From Cephalotus follicularis (lineage: Eukaryota; Streptophyta; Magnoliopsida; Oxalidales; Cephalotaceae): DNA of 64,000 bases. A program made the translations under genes and the position numbers. Under the pieces are notes generated by a model. It was not told where the DNA came from, made no database searches, and saw nothing but the letters and a program-made list of their open reading frames with translations. Shown here piece by piece: positions 55,261-64,000 of this stretch; within the stretch, counting starts at the first letter, position 1, and each line of letters opens with the position of its first letter. The stretch spans positions 155,100 to 219,099 of the forward strand of contig BDDD01001804.1 in assembly GCA_001972305.1 (NCBI GenBank), read 5' to 3'.

Positions 55261-55430
55261 TTATGCCAAAATAGTGTCGTTTCCAGCTTTTAACACACAT
55301 TCCATTTCCAAGACCATAATTAGGGTTTGTAAGCATCTTTTGAGTCCAAAACTCAACATTCTCATTAAATCAAGTTTAATGATACATCATAAATCAAAAT
55401 ATTACATCACGAAAAATACCGGGTGTTACA

Positions 55431-55447
55431 TCCACCCCTCCTTCAAG
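55431..55447 (-). other. Gy2 polypurine tract
   Basis: Plus-strand TCCACCCCTCCTTCAAG beside the 3' LTR; purine-rich on the minus strand. Confidence 0.85.
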
Positions 55448-55475
55448 AAATTTCGTCCTCGAAATTAGCACAATA

Positions 55476-57026
55476 CTAGAACAAGTGCGGGTAGCGTTCT
55501 TGGATGTCCTCCTCACGCTCCCAAGTCGCCTCATCAGGTTTGTGAAACTGCCATTGAACCTTGACCATTGAAATGGTTCGGTTCCTCAAGGTCTGCGTCT
55601 TCCGATCGAGAATCCGCACAGGTAACTCCTCACAAGATAGATCATCCTGTACAGGAACAGTATCATAATCCAGGACATGTTCCGGGTCCGGGATATACCT
55701 CCTCAGCATAGATATGTGGAAGACGTCGTGCACGTTTGACAGTGCAGGAGGTAAGGCAAGCTGATAAGCCACCTCCCTGACTCTCTCTAGAATCTCGAAA
55801 GGACCAATGTAGCGTGGAGCTAATTTTCCTTTCTTTCCAAACCGTTGCACGCCCTTCCACGGTGATACTTTCAAGAACACGTGATCACCCACGTTAAAGA
55901 TCAGAGGTCTCCTCTTCACATTGTCAGTGTAGCTCTTCTGTCGACTCTGAGCAGCAAGCAGCTTCTTCTTGATGAATTTGACTTTCTCCGAAGTCTCCTC
56001 CTCCAAATCTGACCCAAGCAGTGGTCGATCCCGAACTTCGTCCCAACAGACAGGTGACCTACACTTCCTCCCATACAGTGCCTCAAACAGTGCCATACCA
56101 ATGCTGGAATGATAGCTGTTATTGTAAGAAAACTCTATCAGAGGAATATGATCCTCCCAGGTACCAGCAAAATCAATCACACAAGCCTGGAGCATATCCT
56201 CCAGGGTCTGAATGGTACGCTCGGACTGCCCATCGGTCTGAGGGTGGAAGGCAGTACTCAAGTTCAGCTTCGTCCCGAAAGCTGACTGAAATCTCTTCCA
56301 GAAGTTGGAAGTGAAGATAGCATCTCTATCACATACGATGCTGACTGGAACCCCGTGTAGCCTCACTATCTCCTTCACATACAACCGAGCCAACTTGCTC
56401 GCAGAATCTGTGACATGTGTCGACAGAAAGTGCGCTGATTTGGTGAGTCTATCCACGATAACCCACACGGCATTATGATGGTTCCGAGTCAAAGGAAAGC
56501 CCGAAACAAAATCCATCGTAACATGTTCCCACTTCCACTCTGGAATTGGCAGAGGTTGTAGCAAACCTGCTGGCCTCTGGTGCTCGGCCTTAACTATCTG
56601 GCATGTCCAACACTTCGCCACATACTCGGCAATCTCCTGCTTCATGCCGGGCCACCAGTAACACTTCTTCATGTCTTGATACATCTTTGTGCTACCAGGA
56701 TGGATGCTGTACATGGATTTATGAGCCCCGCGGAGTAGCTCATCCTTCACTCTAGGTTCATTCGTAAGACATACACGTCCCCGATATCTCATAATACCGT
56801 CTTCGTGTACTCTAAAATCTGACTCCGAATCCAGATTCTCTCGAATCTTCTGTAATTCAGGATCATGCGGTTGTGCCTCTTTGATGCGATGCAGTAACAC
56901 TGGTTCTACTCGCATTTCTGCTAGAATGATTCCCGGTGACTGATTAAACGGATACCATTCTAGGAAGTCTTCCAGCATCTTCCATTGTGACGCCATTGTA
57001 CTAGCAAGCACAGCCTTGCGGCTCAA
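55476..57026 (-). CDS. Gy2 integrase with chromodomain-like tail (pol C-terminal part)
   Basis: A 516-residue open frame. The H2C2 zinc-binding domain uses H102, H109, C139 and C142. The catalytic core has D172 (TMDFVSG), D233 (IVCDRDAIF) and E269 (TDGQSERT), the D,D-35-E spacing of retroviral-type integrases. The C-terminal GDHVFLKVSPWKG and KGKLAPRYIGPFEIL blocks lead to a chromodomain-like tail (VKVQWQFHKPDEATWEREED, about 488-507). It integrates element DNA in the nucleus. The methionine at 57026 is simply the first after a TAG at 57108; the frame continues upstream into RNase H. All catalytic residues are intact. Confidence 0.93.
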   Translation of the reverse strand: MSRKAVLASTMASQWKMLEDFLEWYPFNQSPGIILAEMRVEPVLLHRIKEAQPHDPELQKIRENLDSESDFRVHEDGIMRYRGRVCLTNEPRVKDELLRGAHKSMYSIHPGSTKMYQDMKKCYWWPGMKQEIAEYVAKCWTCQIVKAEHQRPAGLLQPLPIPEWKWEHVTMDFVSGFPLTRNHHNAVWVIVDRLTKSAHFLSTHVTDSASKLARLYVKEIVRLHGVPVSIVCDRDAIFTSNFWKRFQSAFGTKLNLSTAFHPQTDGQSERTIQTLEDMLQACVIDFAGTWEDHIPLIEFSYNNSYHSSIGMALFEALYGRKCRSPVCWDEVRDRPLLGSDLEEETSEKVKFIKKKLLAAQSRQKSYTDNVKRRPLIFNVGDHVFLKVSPWKGVQRFGKKGKLAPRYIGPFEILERVREVAYQLALPPALSNVHDVFHISMLRRYIPDPEHVLDYDTVPVQDDLSCEELPVRILDRKTQTLRNRTISMVKVQWQFHKPDEATWEREEDIQERYPHLF

Positions 57027-57107
57027 GGCATCAGCGACTACATTTGCTTTCCCTGGGTGGTACTGGATACTGCAGTCATAATCGTTAAAGAATTCTACCC
57101 ACCTACG

Positions 57108-57626
57108 CTATCTCATATTCAGCGTGTCCTGGCAGAAAAGGTACCTCAGACTCTTATGATCGGTAAATATCTCAAACTGCGCCCCGTAAAGATAGTGTCT
57201 CCACTTCTGAAGGGCAAAGATAATAGCTGCAAGCTCAAGGTCATGGGTCGGGTAGTTTTCCTCGTACGGTTTAAGCTTTCTTGAGGCATATGCAATCACC
57301 TTGTCTCGCTGCATCAATACACAGCCCAAACCCTTTCCCGATGCGTCACTGTAGACTGCAAAGCCCTCATTACCTACAGTTAATGCCAAGATAGGAGCGG
57401 AAACCAACCGATCCTTCAGTTCACGGAAGCTAGCTTCGCAATCATCATCCCAGATAAACACGGTCTTCTTCTGGGTCAGTCTTGTCAAAGGCACAGCTAT
57501 TCCTGAAAAGTTATGGATGAATCTTCTGTAATATCCCGCCAATCCAAGAAAACTGCGTACCTCCGTTACATTCTTTGGCTGTGGCCAATCTTGTACTACC
57601 TCTGCCTTTGACGGATCCACCGCCAA
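57108..57626 (-). CDS. Gy2 RNase H (pol middle part)
   Basis: A 172-residue open frame in phase with RT and integrase. RT thumb block [20 protein letters not shown], then RNase H with D94 ([11 protein letters not shown]), E131 ([12 protein letters not shown]) and D156 ([11 protein letters not shown]). It degrades the RNA of RNA-DNA hybrids in reverse transcription. It ends at a TAG (57108-57110) where a CAG is expected from the family. Upstream reading is blocked by TGA at 57714 and TAG at 57723. Confidence 0.92.
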   Translation of the reverse strand: MAVDPSKAEVVQDWPQPKNVTEVRSFLGLAGYYRRFIHNFSGIAVPLTRLTQKKTVFIWDDDCEASFRELKDRLVSAPILALTVGNEGFAVYSDASGKGLGCVLMQRDKVIAYASRKLKPYEENYPTHDLELAAIIFALQKWRHYLYGAQFEIFTDHKSLRYLFCQDTLNMR

Positions 57627-57722
57627 ACCCTCTCCAGATACTATGTGACCAAGAAAGATTACATGGTCAAGCCAAAATTCACACTTACTAAATTTGGCAT
57701 ACAGTTGGTGCTCTCAGAGAAT

Positions 57723-58130
57723 CTATAGAGCCAACTTCAGGTGGGAAGCATGCTCTTCTTCACTTTTCGAGTATACAAGTACGTCGTCAATAAACACAAC
57801 GATGAACTGGTCCAAGTACGGTCGGAACACATCGTTCATCAATGACATGAACGCAGCTGGTGCATTGGTAACACCAAAAGGCATCACTAGGAATTCATCG
57901 TGACCGTACCTTGTTCGGAAGGCAGTTTTCTCAATATCTCCTTCCCTCACCCTTAACTGGTGATATCCTGTTCTCAGATCAAGCTTCGAGAACACTCTCG
58001 CTCCTTGCAACTGGTCAAATAGATCCTCAATGTGGGGTAAAGGATACTTGTTCTTGATAGTTGCTTTGTTCAACATCCTGTAGTCAATACAGAGTCTCAT
58101 CGACCCATCTATCTTTTTGACGAATAGCAC
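57723..58130 (-). CDS. Gy2 reverse transcriptase palm (pol N-terminal part)
   Basis: A 135-residue open frame: [32 protein letters not shown] (D51), [16 protein letters not shown], and the catalytic loop [13 protein letters not shown] (FIDD 113-116). All catalytic aspartates are present. The first methionine is an artefact of the upstream stop at 58191; the same frame carries the RT N-terminus there. It ends at TAG 57723. Confidence 0.93.
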   Translation of the reverse strand: MLFVKKIDGSMRLCIDYRMLNKATIKNKYPLPHIEDLFDQLQGARVFSKLDLRTGYHQLRVREGDIEKTAFRTRYGHDEFLVMPFGVTNAPAAFMSLMNDVFRPYLDQFIVVFIDDVLVYSKSEEEHASHLKLAL

Positions 58131-58190
58131 AGGTGCACCCCACGGAGAAACACTGGGTCGTACAAAACCTTTATCAATCAGGTCTTGTAA

Positions 58191-60020
58191 CTACAGCTTC
58201 AGCTCTCGCAACTCAGCCGGAGCCATCCGATAGGGTGATTTGGAGATAGGAACCGTTCCAGGAATAAGATCAGTAACGAACTCCATACTCCTCTTGGGTG
58301 GTAAGGATCCCAAGTCATCAGGAAACACATTCGGAAATTCACACACAACTGGAATTTCTTCCAAGTTCAAGCCTTTCTCCTTTCTTCTATCAATAACATA
58401 TGCCAAATATCCCTCGCATCCCTTCTCAAGGTATCTTGATGCTCGGATAAAAGATATGATCGGTGTAGAAAATCCCTTGTCTCCCTTGAACTGAAAAGTC
58501 GTTCCGTCGGGCAGACAGAAATCCACGGTCTTGTGGTAGCAATCCATACGAGCACGGTGCGCCGATAACCAATCCATCCCCAAAATTACATCGAAGTCAC
58601 GGATAGGCAGTACAATCAGATCTGCATATAGAGGAATGTCTGCCATAGATATCTCACAACTCCTATATACCAAGTCAGTATAAATAGAAGTCCCAGTCGG
58701 TGTACTCACATCAAGTGTATAAGACAAGCAGTCAGGGGTGACATCTAAGCAAGATGCAAAATGTGCAGATATAAATGAATGCGATGCACCTGAATCCATC
58801 AGTACTCTAGCAGAATAACCATATACATACAGAGTACCTCCAACAACAGAAGTCGACTCTGGAACCTCAGTCTGAGCAAGTACAAAAACTCTACCTTTTG
58901 CGATGCCCTTGCCGGTATCTCTCCTCTGTGATGGTCCCGCGGCCGCACCACTGTTGCTTCCTGGCCCGGTAGGTGCCGTAGCTGAACCCTTCGGGCAGTC
59001 TCTCACCGAATGGCCAAATGCTCCACACCTTAAACATAGCCCATTCATCCTCCAACAATCCTTCTGCAAGTGGCCCTTCCGACCACAGTGATAACAGGCT
59101 CCGGTTACCGCATTACTCCCCTGACTAGGAGTCCTCAGTGTGGCAGTCTGCCCAAATTTGTTCTTCGATGACTTACTCGGAGAACCACTATTCTGCCATT
59201 TCGAAGAAGCTGGTCTTGTCGGGTTTTGGTTACCTTGTTGCACCCGAGCCCTCTCTGCTCGATCCTCACCAGATATGCTCTCTAGCAGCCTCGCCTTCTG
59301 TGCGACCTCTGAAAAGGTACCCAGCTCCATAGCCCTAATCATCGACCGAAGGTCCGGTCGCAAACCCTTCAAAAACCTCCTTATCTTCTTCACATCATCA
59401 GCTACCAGATATGGTGAGTGCCTGGATAGCTTCATGAACCTGGCCTGGTACTCGGCCACAGACATCTCCCCTTGCCGTAACTCCAGAAGCTCACTCTCCC
59501 TCCGTTCTTGCTCCATCCGAGGTACATAGGAATCGAGGAACTCTGTCTGGAACCTCCCCCATGAAGCGTCAAGTCCAGCTGACTCCCACTTTGCTTTGAC
59601 CATCTCCCACCAGTGAGTGGCCTCTCCCCATAGACGGTACACGGCAAATTTCAGCTTTTGAGCATCGGTACAGTCCATCACTGCAAAAATCTTCTCTAAA
59701 TCTTGAAGCCATCTTTCAGCAATTGTGGCGTCAAGCTCACCCCGGAAACTAGGTGGGTTTTGTCTCATGAATCTCTCGATGTCCCTTCCGAATTGACTAC
59801 CATCCTCTCCCGGGTAATGATCGGGAGCTCTGTGTTGCGGTCGGGCTTGCGCGTAGTGCTGGCGCATCTCTTCCGCATTGGCCATATTAAAGGCCATTTG
59901 TTGCTGGAAATAGTCAGCAATCCGGGTCATCGGATCTCTATTATCCTGAGGAACATTCACTCCTTCAGGGGCATTGGCTCTAGTGGCCCTAGCCCTACCT
60001 CGTGTTCTCCTTCGGTCTAT
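58191..60020 (-). CDS. Gy2 gag-protease
   Basis: Open from about 60020 to a TAG at 58191; the part from the GTG at 59960 is 589 residues and is numbered here. The gag domain covers about 56-185 (ERFMRQNPPSFRGELDA, RLWGEATHWWEMVKAKW). Two CCHC zinc knuckles lie at 289-302 and 309-322. The protease DSGASHSF motif is at 389-396 and LPIRDFDVILGMDWLSAH further on. The end reaches the RT entry (SPYRMAPAELRELKL). The start is uncertain: at 60018-60020, where the Gy1 gag start methionine aligns (MDHQRG versus xDRRRT), the codon is ATA. Confidence 0.92.
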   Translation of the reverse strand: MDRRRTRGRARATRANAPEGVNVPQDNRDPMTRIADYFQQQMAFNMANAEEMRQHYAQARPQHRAPDHYPGEDGSQFGRDIERFMRQNPPSFRGELDATIAERWLQDLEKIFAVMDCTDAQKLKFAVYRLWGEATHWWEMVKAKWESAGLDASWGRFQTEFLDSYVPRMEQERRESELLELRQGEMSVAEYQARFMKLSRHSPYLVADDVKKIRRFLKGLRPDLRSMIRAMELGTFSEVAQKARLLESISGEDRAERARVQQGNQNPTRPASSKWQNSGSPSKSSKNKFGQTATLRTPSQGSNAVTGACYHCGRKGHLQKDCWRMNGLCLRCGAFGHSVRDCPKGSATAPTGPGSNSGAAAGPSQRRDTGKGIAKGRVFVLAQTEVPESTSVVGGTLYVYGYSARVLMDSGASHSFISAHFASCLDVTPDCLSYTLDVSTPTGTSIYTDLVYRSCEISMADIPLYADLIVLPIRDFDVILGMDWLSAHRARMDCYHKTVDFCLPDGTTFQFKGDKGFSTPIISFIRASRYLEKGCEGYLAYVIDRRKEKGLNLEEIPVVCEFPNVFPDDLGSLPPKRSMEFVTDLIPGTVPISKSPYRMAPAELRELKL

Positions 60021-60116
60021 ATGTTCCTATAAGAAGGACGACGGTTAGTAACGACTTTAGGAAAACAATTTATTGATTGCCAAGGAAAATATCCTAGCTA
60101 AGCATATATGGAATAT

Positions 60117-60128
60117 GCTCTGATACCA
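60117..60128 (-). other. Gy2 primer binding site
   Basis: Minus strand TGGTATCAGAGC, the exact initiator-Met tRNA complement common in plants, three bases from the 5' LTR end. Confidence 0.95.
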
Positions 60129-60759
60129 CGCTGTCGCACCCCGTTTTCCAACTTAAGAGACAACATATAAAGTGGTAAGGCAACCAACATAAAATAATCC
60201 AGCTCATGCAAAAAACCAATAAATTAAAAACTTCAGTGGCGGAAGAAACAACATAAATGAGCCGAATATAAAAACATATCACGCATCCCATACTACGTGA
60301 TGCTCGATAATCCAAACATAACCGTTGATCGCCCAAAACAGAGCGTGAAAAAGATACAATACAAGATAACAAATATCCAATGTTACAAAATCCGAATAAC
60401 ATGTTCAATAATCCAAATACATAAGTAAGAGAAATAATAAGTCTTCTCCTTAAACCTCCGTGCATGCTCCATGTCAAGATCACTCCATCAATCTGTTACA
60501 GTAGGGGTTAGCCTTTGTCCTCACTCGGCTAAGTGAATAACCCATAAATACAGTTCAAGTCATAAGGTAATGAGTATCATGAATGAATGCATTAAGATGA
60601 AATCAACAGGTTATTAGCACGATGGCCAATAATCAACAAGCACAAGCATTTCACAGTACAAGTCAAGCAGTTACATATAATTACTTGATCCAATATATTT
60701 GTTAAAATATACTTTTACGTTCACAGGTTGCAATAAGTCATAAACTTAAAACAATACAT

Positions 60760-61000
60760 TTCTCTCGTCTTTGGAAATACTTCCCCAATCATTTCGAAAA
60801 CATATGCATTTATACATTTTCGCAATTTCATTTGGTTTCATAATAAAACCTTTAAAACATTTCTCTGTCATTGGAAATACTTCCCCGATCATTTTGAAAA
60901 CATATCCAATTATACATTTTCGCAAAATACTTTGGTTTCATAATCAACCCTTTTAAAACATTTCTCAGCCATTGGAAATACTTCCCCAGTCATTTCAAAA
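60760..61000. repeat. Tandem about 98-bp repeat in Gy2 5' LTR
   Basis: CATTTCTC..(T/C)CATTGGAAATACTTCCCC occurs near 60758, 60857 and 60958, each followed by AATCATTT..AAAACATAT..TTATACATTTTCG. Recombination between such copies could explain the 423-bp deletion in the other LTR. Confidence 0.75.
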
Positions 61001-61218
61001 ATATATAAATTCATGTAATGACAATTATACATTTTCGTACAAAATGATTATTCAATCGTGCAAGCCTTTCAAAATGGTTATTACTCTTTGAAAATCAACC
61101 ACAATGTATATCACAGTAATAATGCAAACATATGCTCAGAATGCATTTAGGTCCGTTTATAGAGTCATTTCGGATCTAACGGGTCCCATTCGAGCAAAAT
61201 TTCACTGTCCAGGGGAAA

Positions 61219-61562
61219 AGGCGTCGACGTCATTCCTTAAGGAGTCGATGTCTTTTTCATACCAGAGGGTTCCAGTTCGTGAACCTCAATTCTAGGGGTT
61301 AGAACCCGGCCTTTTAATCCCTCAAGCAACCAAATATCACTCTCAAAACGTGAAAGGGATGCTACTGGTTAACAACAATATATCCAGAAAATCAAATTGA
61401 AATCAAACAGGTGATTCCCAAGTGGCTAAAATGGCCGTCAGAAGCAAATATCGCAGTTCAACGAATTCCCCAGAAAAGGCATCGATGTCAATTGGAAGAC
61501 ATCGATGTCTTTCACACTTTCACACGAAGGCATCGACGTCTTTTACATAAGCGTCGATGTCT
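61219..61562. repeat. Palindrome units, Gy2 5' LTR cluster 1
   Basis: Cores 61223/61244 (21), 61481/61501 (20) and 61532/61553 (21); same units as the 3' LTR, with one base change at the second (GGAGTCGATG). Confidence 0.87.
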
Positions 61563-62268
61563 ATACAACCCAGAACGGGATTTCCAAGATTTTAGCACAC
61601 CAAGCCATTTCCAAATCAAACCTTTACACAACAGATTCATGTATTCATGTAAACTTACATGCATGATCAACTCAGTGTATCACAGTAACACTACAACAAG
61701 TCCAGAATCCCAAGTCCATCATTAACATGCAATTCACCATGCTATTCATTAACTTAAAACTCAACATGTATATATAAATCCGTCACTTTCCCCTACCTTA
61801 TTGTTCCAAGTTAGGAACTGGAAAGTTCACCTCTTTAAGTATCCAAACAGGTCACAGCAGCCTCTCTAGGTCTGTCCCGTAGCTGCACCAGTGGTTCCAA
61901 GGTCCAGGCTCCAAGCTCCAAGCTTAACAATCGCACACACACACTCCCTGTTTTCTTCTGGTGTTATAAAACGAGAGATACAAGTGGGGAGGAATATCCT
62001 TAAGCAGACAGCTTCCTCCTAACCTCTTCCTTTTGTCATTTCACAGGCCACCCCGAGATCTCTCCCACTTCCAGGTTTTCTGCATTTCTTTTTGTTTTCT
62101 ATTCCCCCTTTTTGCAGGTTGCATGATAGGATGGCACAATCCCTTGCATGTTCCATGTGAGGGTAGGTGTTAGTGCTCCTGGTCAGTACTCCAGCATGCC
62201 CACCACGTCGAAACGCACTTGAAAAGGCATTAGGTAAAGCCTTTAAACAATCCCCCCCTTGCATGTTA

Positions 62269-62457
62269 CTCTGTCGACGAAGAACGTGATGGCCATTCTT
62301 ACAAAGGCGTCGACGTCTTTCCTTAGACGTCGATGTCTTTTCCATTTTCGTAAGAAGGTGTCGATGCCTTCTCCCAAGGTCGACGTGCATGCTCGTGCAT
62401 TCACGTGTATCCTGGTTCACAAAGGCGTCGACGTCTTTACAAAAGACGTCTATGTCT
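62269..62457. repeat. Palindrome units, Gy2 5' LTR cluster 2
   Basis: Cores 62273, 62309, 62329, 62360, 62379, 62427 and 62448, same as 55072-55260. Confidence 0.87.
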
Positions 62458-62627
62458 TTATGCCAAAATAGTGTCGTTTCCAGCTTTTAACACACATTCC
62501 ATTTCCAAGACCATAATTAGGGTTTGTAAGCATCTTTTGAGTCCAAAACTCAACATTCTCATTAAATCAAGTTTAATGATACATCATAAATCAAAATATT
62601 ACATCACGAAAAATACCGGGCGTTACA

Positions 62628-63584
62628 ACAATCAACAATAAGATCAAGATTCACAAGGAAATCAGATTCCCAAGTATGATCGACAATAGGATCAAGATCC
62701 ACAAAGGAATCAGATTTTTAAATATGATGAACAATAGGATCAAGATCCACAAAGGTAAACGAAATCCATAGAAAGGAATCTCAAATCTCAGCAAAAGGCT
62801 CTATGAAAGTAGGTAAAAAGCTCAACAATGGAGACAAATACACAATGAAAATCTCAAGGCATACGCCCAAGATGGAATATAATTCCACTGAATAATCTCA
62901 ATACACAAATAAGAGCTCTGCAAACACCAATAGCATCCACGATAAAATCAGGGTACATAACAATATCAAGTTTGCGGAGGAGATCAACAACCAAAATAAG
63001 GAAATGTGCCCAAGAAATCATAATATCAGGGGATGCTGGTACCACTACAATGTCATCATCATATATCATATATCACCATCCCATATCATATGATCATCAT
63101 ATCTCATGTCATCCTCATATATCAGCTACAAAAATAATCATAGGCAAATAGGTTACAGGATGTGTACATCATCCTTCATACATCGGTGCAGAGTGCCTAT
63201 GGATATTTAACAAACAATCGTACTTCAGACAAAGGGCCTATGTATCACTGCACACTCCCACCCTCGCCGAGAGGCTAACAACCGTACCTCTCACGAGGGG
63301 CCAACGTGTCACTACACGCTCCCACCCTCGCCGAGAGGCCAACAATCATACCTCGCACGAGGGGCCTACATGTCACTACACGCCCCCACCCTCACCGTGA
63401 GGCTAACAACCGTACCTCACACGAGGGGCCTACGTGTCACTACACTCTCCCACCCTTGCCGAGAGGCTGACAATATCCTCATATAAGTAGAACAGTCCGA
63501 TAAGTGAGTAACGGAGCTATGCTGCACTCACACTCAGCATACCATCATAGACAATGGTATACTGTAGATCCAGGCTATGGATAC
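62628..63584 (-). mobile_element. LTR-Y, right segment
   Basis: Continues LTR-Y after Gy2. First an about 46-bp repeat (CAATAGGATCAAGATCCACAAAGG) whose copies resemble the left flank near 53320-53350, then a 64-bp tandem repeat. LTR-Z cuts it at 63585. No coding sequence. Confidence 0.6.
63233..63480. repeat. 64-bp tandem repeat in LTR-Y (nearly 4 copies)
   Basis: Copies start at about 63233, 63297, 63361 and 63425 with GGGGCCTACGTGTCACTAC, then CCCACCCTCGCCGAGAGGCT and AACAACCGTACCTC. The reverse complement resembles the 70-bp repeat of sG-A (GACGAGGGAGGG..TAGCCCCTCG). Confidence 0.9.
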
Positions 63585-64000
63585 TGTTGACATTTATGTC
63601 TCAATCCTATGTTTTGATGATAACATATTTGTATTTGACAAAGTTTCTTTATGTGCAAGAAAGACAAAAGATAAAGAAACCAGCAAAGAATTATGCAGAA
63701 ACAGCACAGACCGCCGACGCTTGCAATTAAAGCGTCTGCGCTTTAGCTGACGGTCGAGACAAGAACAAAGCGTCTACCGGTGAAGCACTTGGAGAATTGG
63801 AAATAAAGCTCAAAACGTCGACGCTCAAATTCAAGCGTCTGCGCTTTGAGGCGCAAAATGCATACGCTTAGTGCAAAGCGTCTGCTGTCTGGTACAGAGA
63901 GGAAATGGCAATTAAAATGTGCCTAAGCGACGACGCTCAAGGCTGGAGGTCGACGCTTTATCTGGCGGTCGACATATTCAATGGAACGTCTACGCTTGAA
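63585..64000. mobile_element. LTR-Z: start of a copia-like LTR, running off the window
   Basis: Starts TGTTGACATTTATGTCTC, then GTTTTGATGATAACATA, a start typical of SIRE/Maximus-type LTRs. It holds a palindrome array from 63709. The other end and the TSD partner of GATAC (63580-63584) are beyond the window; orientation unknown. Confidence 0.6.
63709..64000. repeat. Phased palindrome array in LTR-Z
   Basis: Units with cores at 63713, 63734, 63753, 63772, then 63817, 63837, then 63929, 63949, 63968, 63988, plus weaker ones between. Spacings are 19-21 bp within groups. Units read ACGTCGACGCTC, GCGTCTGCGCTT, GGTCGACGCTTT and similar. The array is cut by the window end. Confidence 0.85.

Larger units (their letters stand above)
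53358..55430 (-). repeat. Gy2 3' LTR
   Basis: TGTCACACCCCG to GGGTGTTACA. Lacks about 423 bp present at 60526-60955 in the other LTR; the joint is near 53748 (CCTCACTT|CTTTT). Confidence 0.95.
53358..62627 (-). mobile_element. Gy2: young, nearly intact Ty3/gypsy chromovirus (Tekay-like)
   Basis: LTRs 53358-55430 and 60132-62627 are nearly identical (roughly 15-20 substitutions seen by eye over 2 kb), apart from a 423-bp gap in the left one. A perfect PBS, a PPT and a single gag-pol frame lie between them on the minus strand: gag, protease, RT, RNase H, integrase, chromodomain-like tail. The frame is broken only by four stop codons (58191, 57723, 57714, 57108), and the expected gag start codon reads ATA. 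No target duplication: flanks are TACGC and ACAAT. Confidence 0.95.
60132..62627 (-). repeat. Gy2 5' LTR
   Basis: 2496 bp, TGTCGCACCCCG to GGGCGTTACA. Includes the 423 bp missing from the other LTR (60526-60955), which itself contains three near-repeats of TTTAAAACATTTCTC..CATTGGAAATACTTCCCC. Confidence 0.95.

Overview
The window is a block of nested LTR retrotransposons from a repeat-rich flowering-plant genome. All recognisable coding sequence is Ty3/gypsy (chromodomain-carrying, Tekay/Del-like) or Ty1/copia gag-pol. I found no host gene, tRNA, rRNA or CRISPR array. Initiator-Met-type primer sites, plant chromovirus protein motifs and 1-3 kb LTRs indicate an angiosperm; the species cannot be told from sequence alone.

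Layout (labels are mine). LTR-X, an old gypsy-type LTR on the minus strand, runs off the left edge and is split into 1-1221, 10911-12908 and 39778-39942. Gy1, a decayed gypsy element, sits in it at 1222-10910 (TSD AGATG). Co1, a copia element, sits in it at 12909-39777 (TSD CCGAC/CCGGC). Each Co1 LTR carries another LTR at the same ATTGG target: solo LTR sC-1 (13888-16125) in the left copy and solo gypsy LTR sG-A (23930-39033) in the right copy. sG-A is split by Co3, a SIRE/Maximus-like copia element (24222-36471, TSD TTCTC/TTCTT). Co3 in turn holds solo gypsy LTR sG-B (26160-28905, TSD AAGAT). That is five levels of insertion.

Next come 39 bp of spacer and Co2, a plus-strand copia element (39982-51049, TSD TGTGG/TATGG). 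Co2 is split by solo gypsy LTR sG-C (42761-45813) and by solo LTR sC-2 (48621-50692, same family as sC-1). About 1.3 kb without LTR sequence follows (51050-52334). Then comes a second enclosing LTR, LTR-Y (52335-53357 and 62628-63584), holding Gy2 (53358-62627), the youngest gypsy element. A copia-like LTR (LTR-Z) starts at 63585 and runs off the right edge.

How the genes work together: in each element gag makes the particle protein, protease cuts the polyprotein, reverse transcriptase and RNase H copy the RNA from a tRNA primer, and integrase inserts the copy. The gypsy integrases end in a chromodomain-like tail. None of the full-length copies looks able to make a complete polyprotein. Gy2 is nearest: one frame with four premature stops and a lost start codon. 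Co3 has an extra third ORF behind pol.

The least expected pattern is non-coding. Seven different LTRs from both superfamilies carry clusters of short palindromes around GTCGAC (CAGTCGACTG or GCGTCGACGC types), and neighbouring units are mostly 20-21 bp apart, close to two helical turns. In Co3 the cluster lies directly upstream of a TATA box, and a second one lies just in front of the extra ORF. Unit number differs between the two LTRs of one element. This phased palindrome system is my main candidate for something undescribed.
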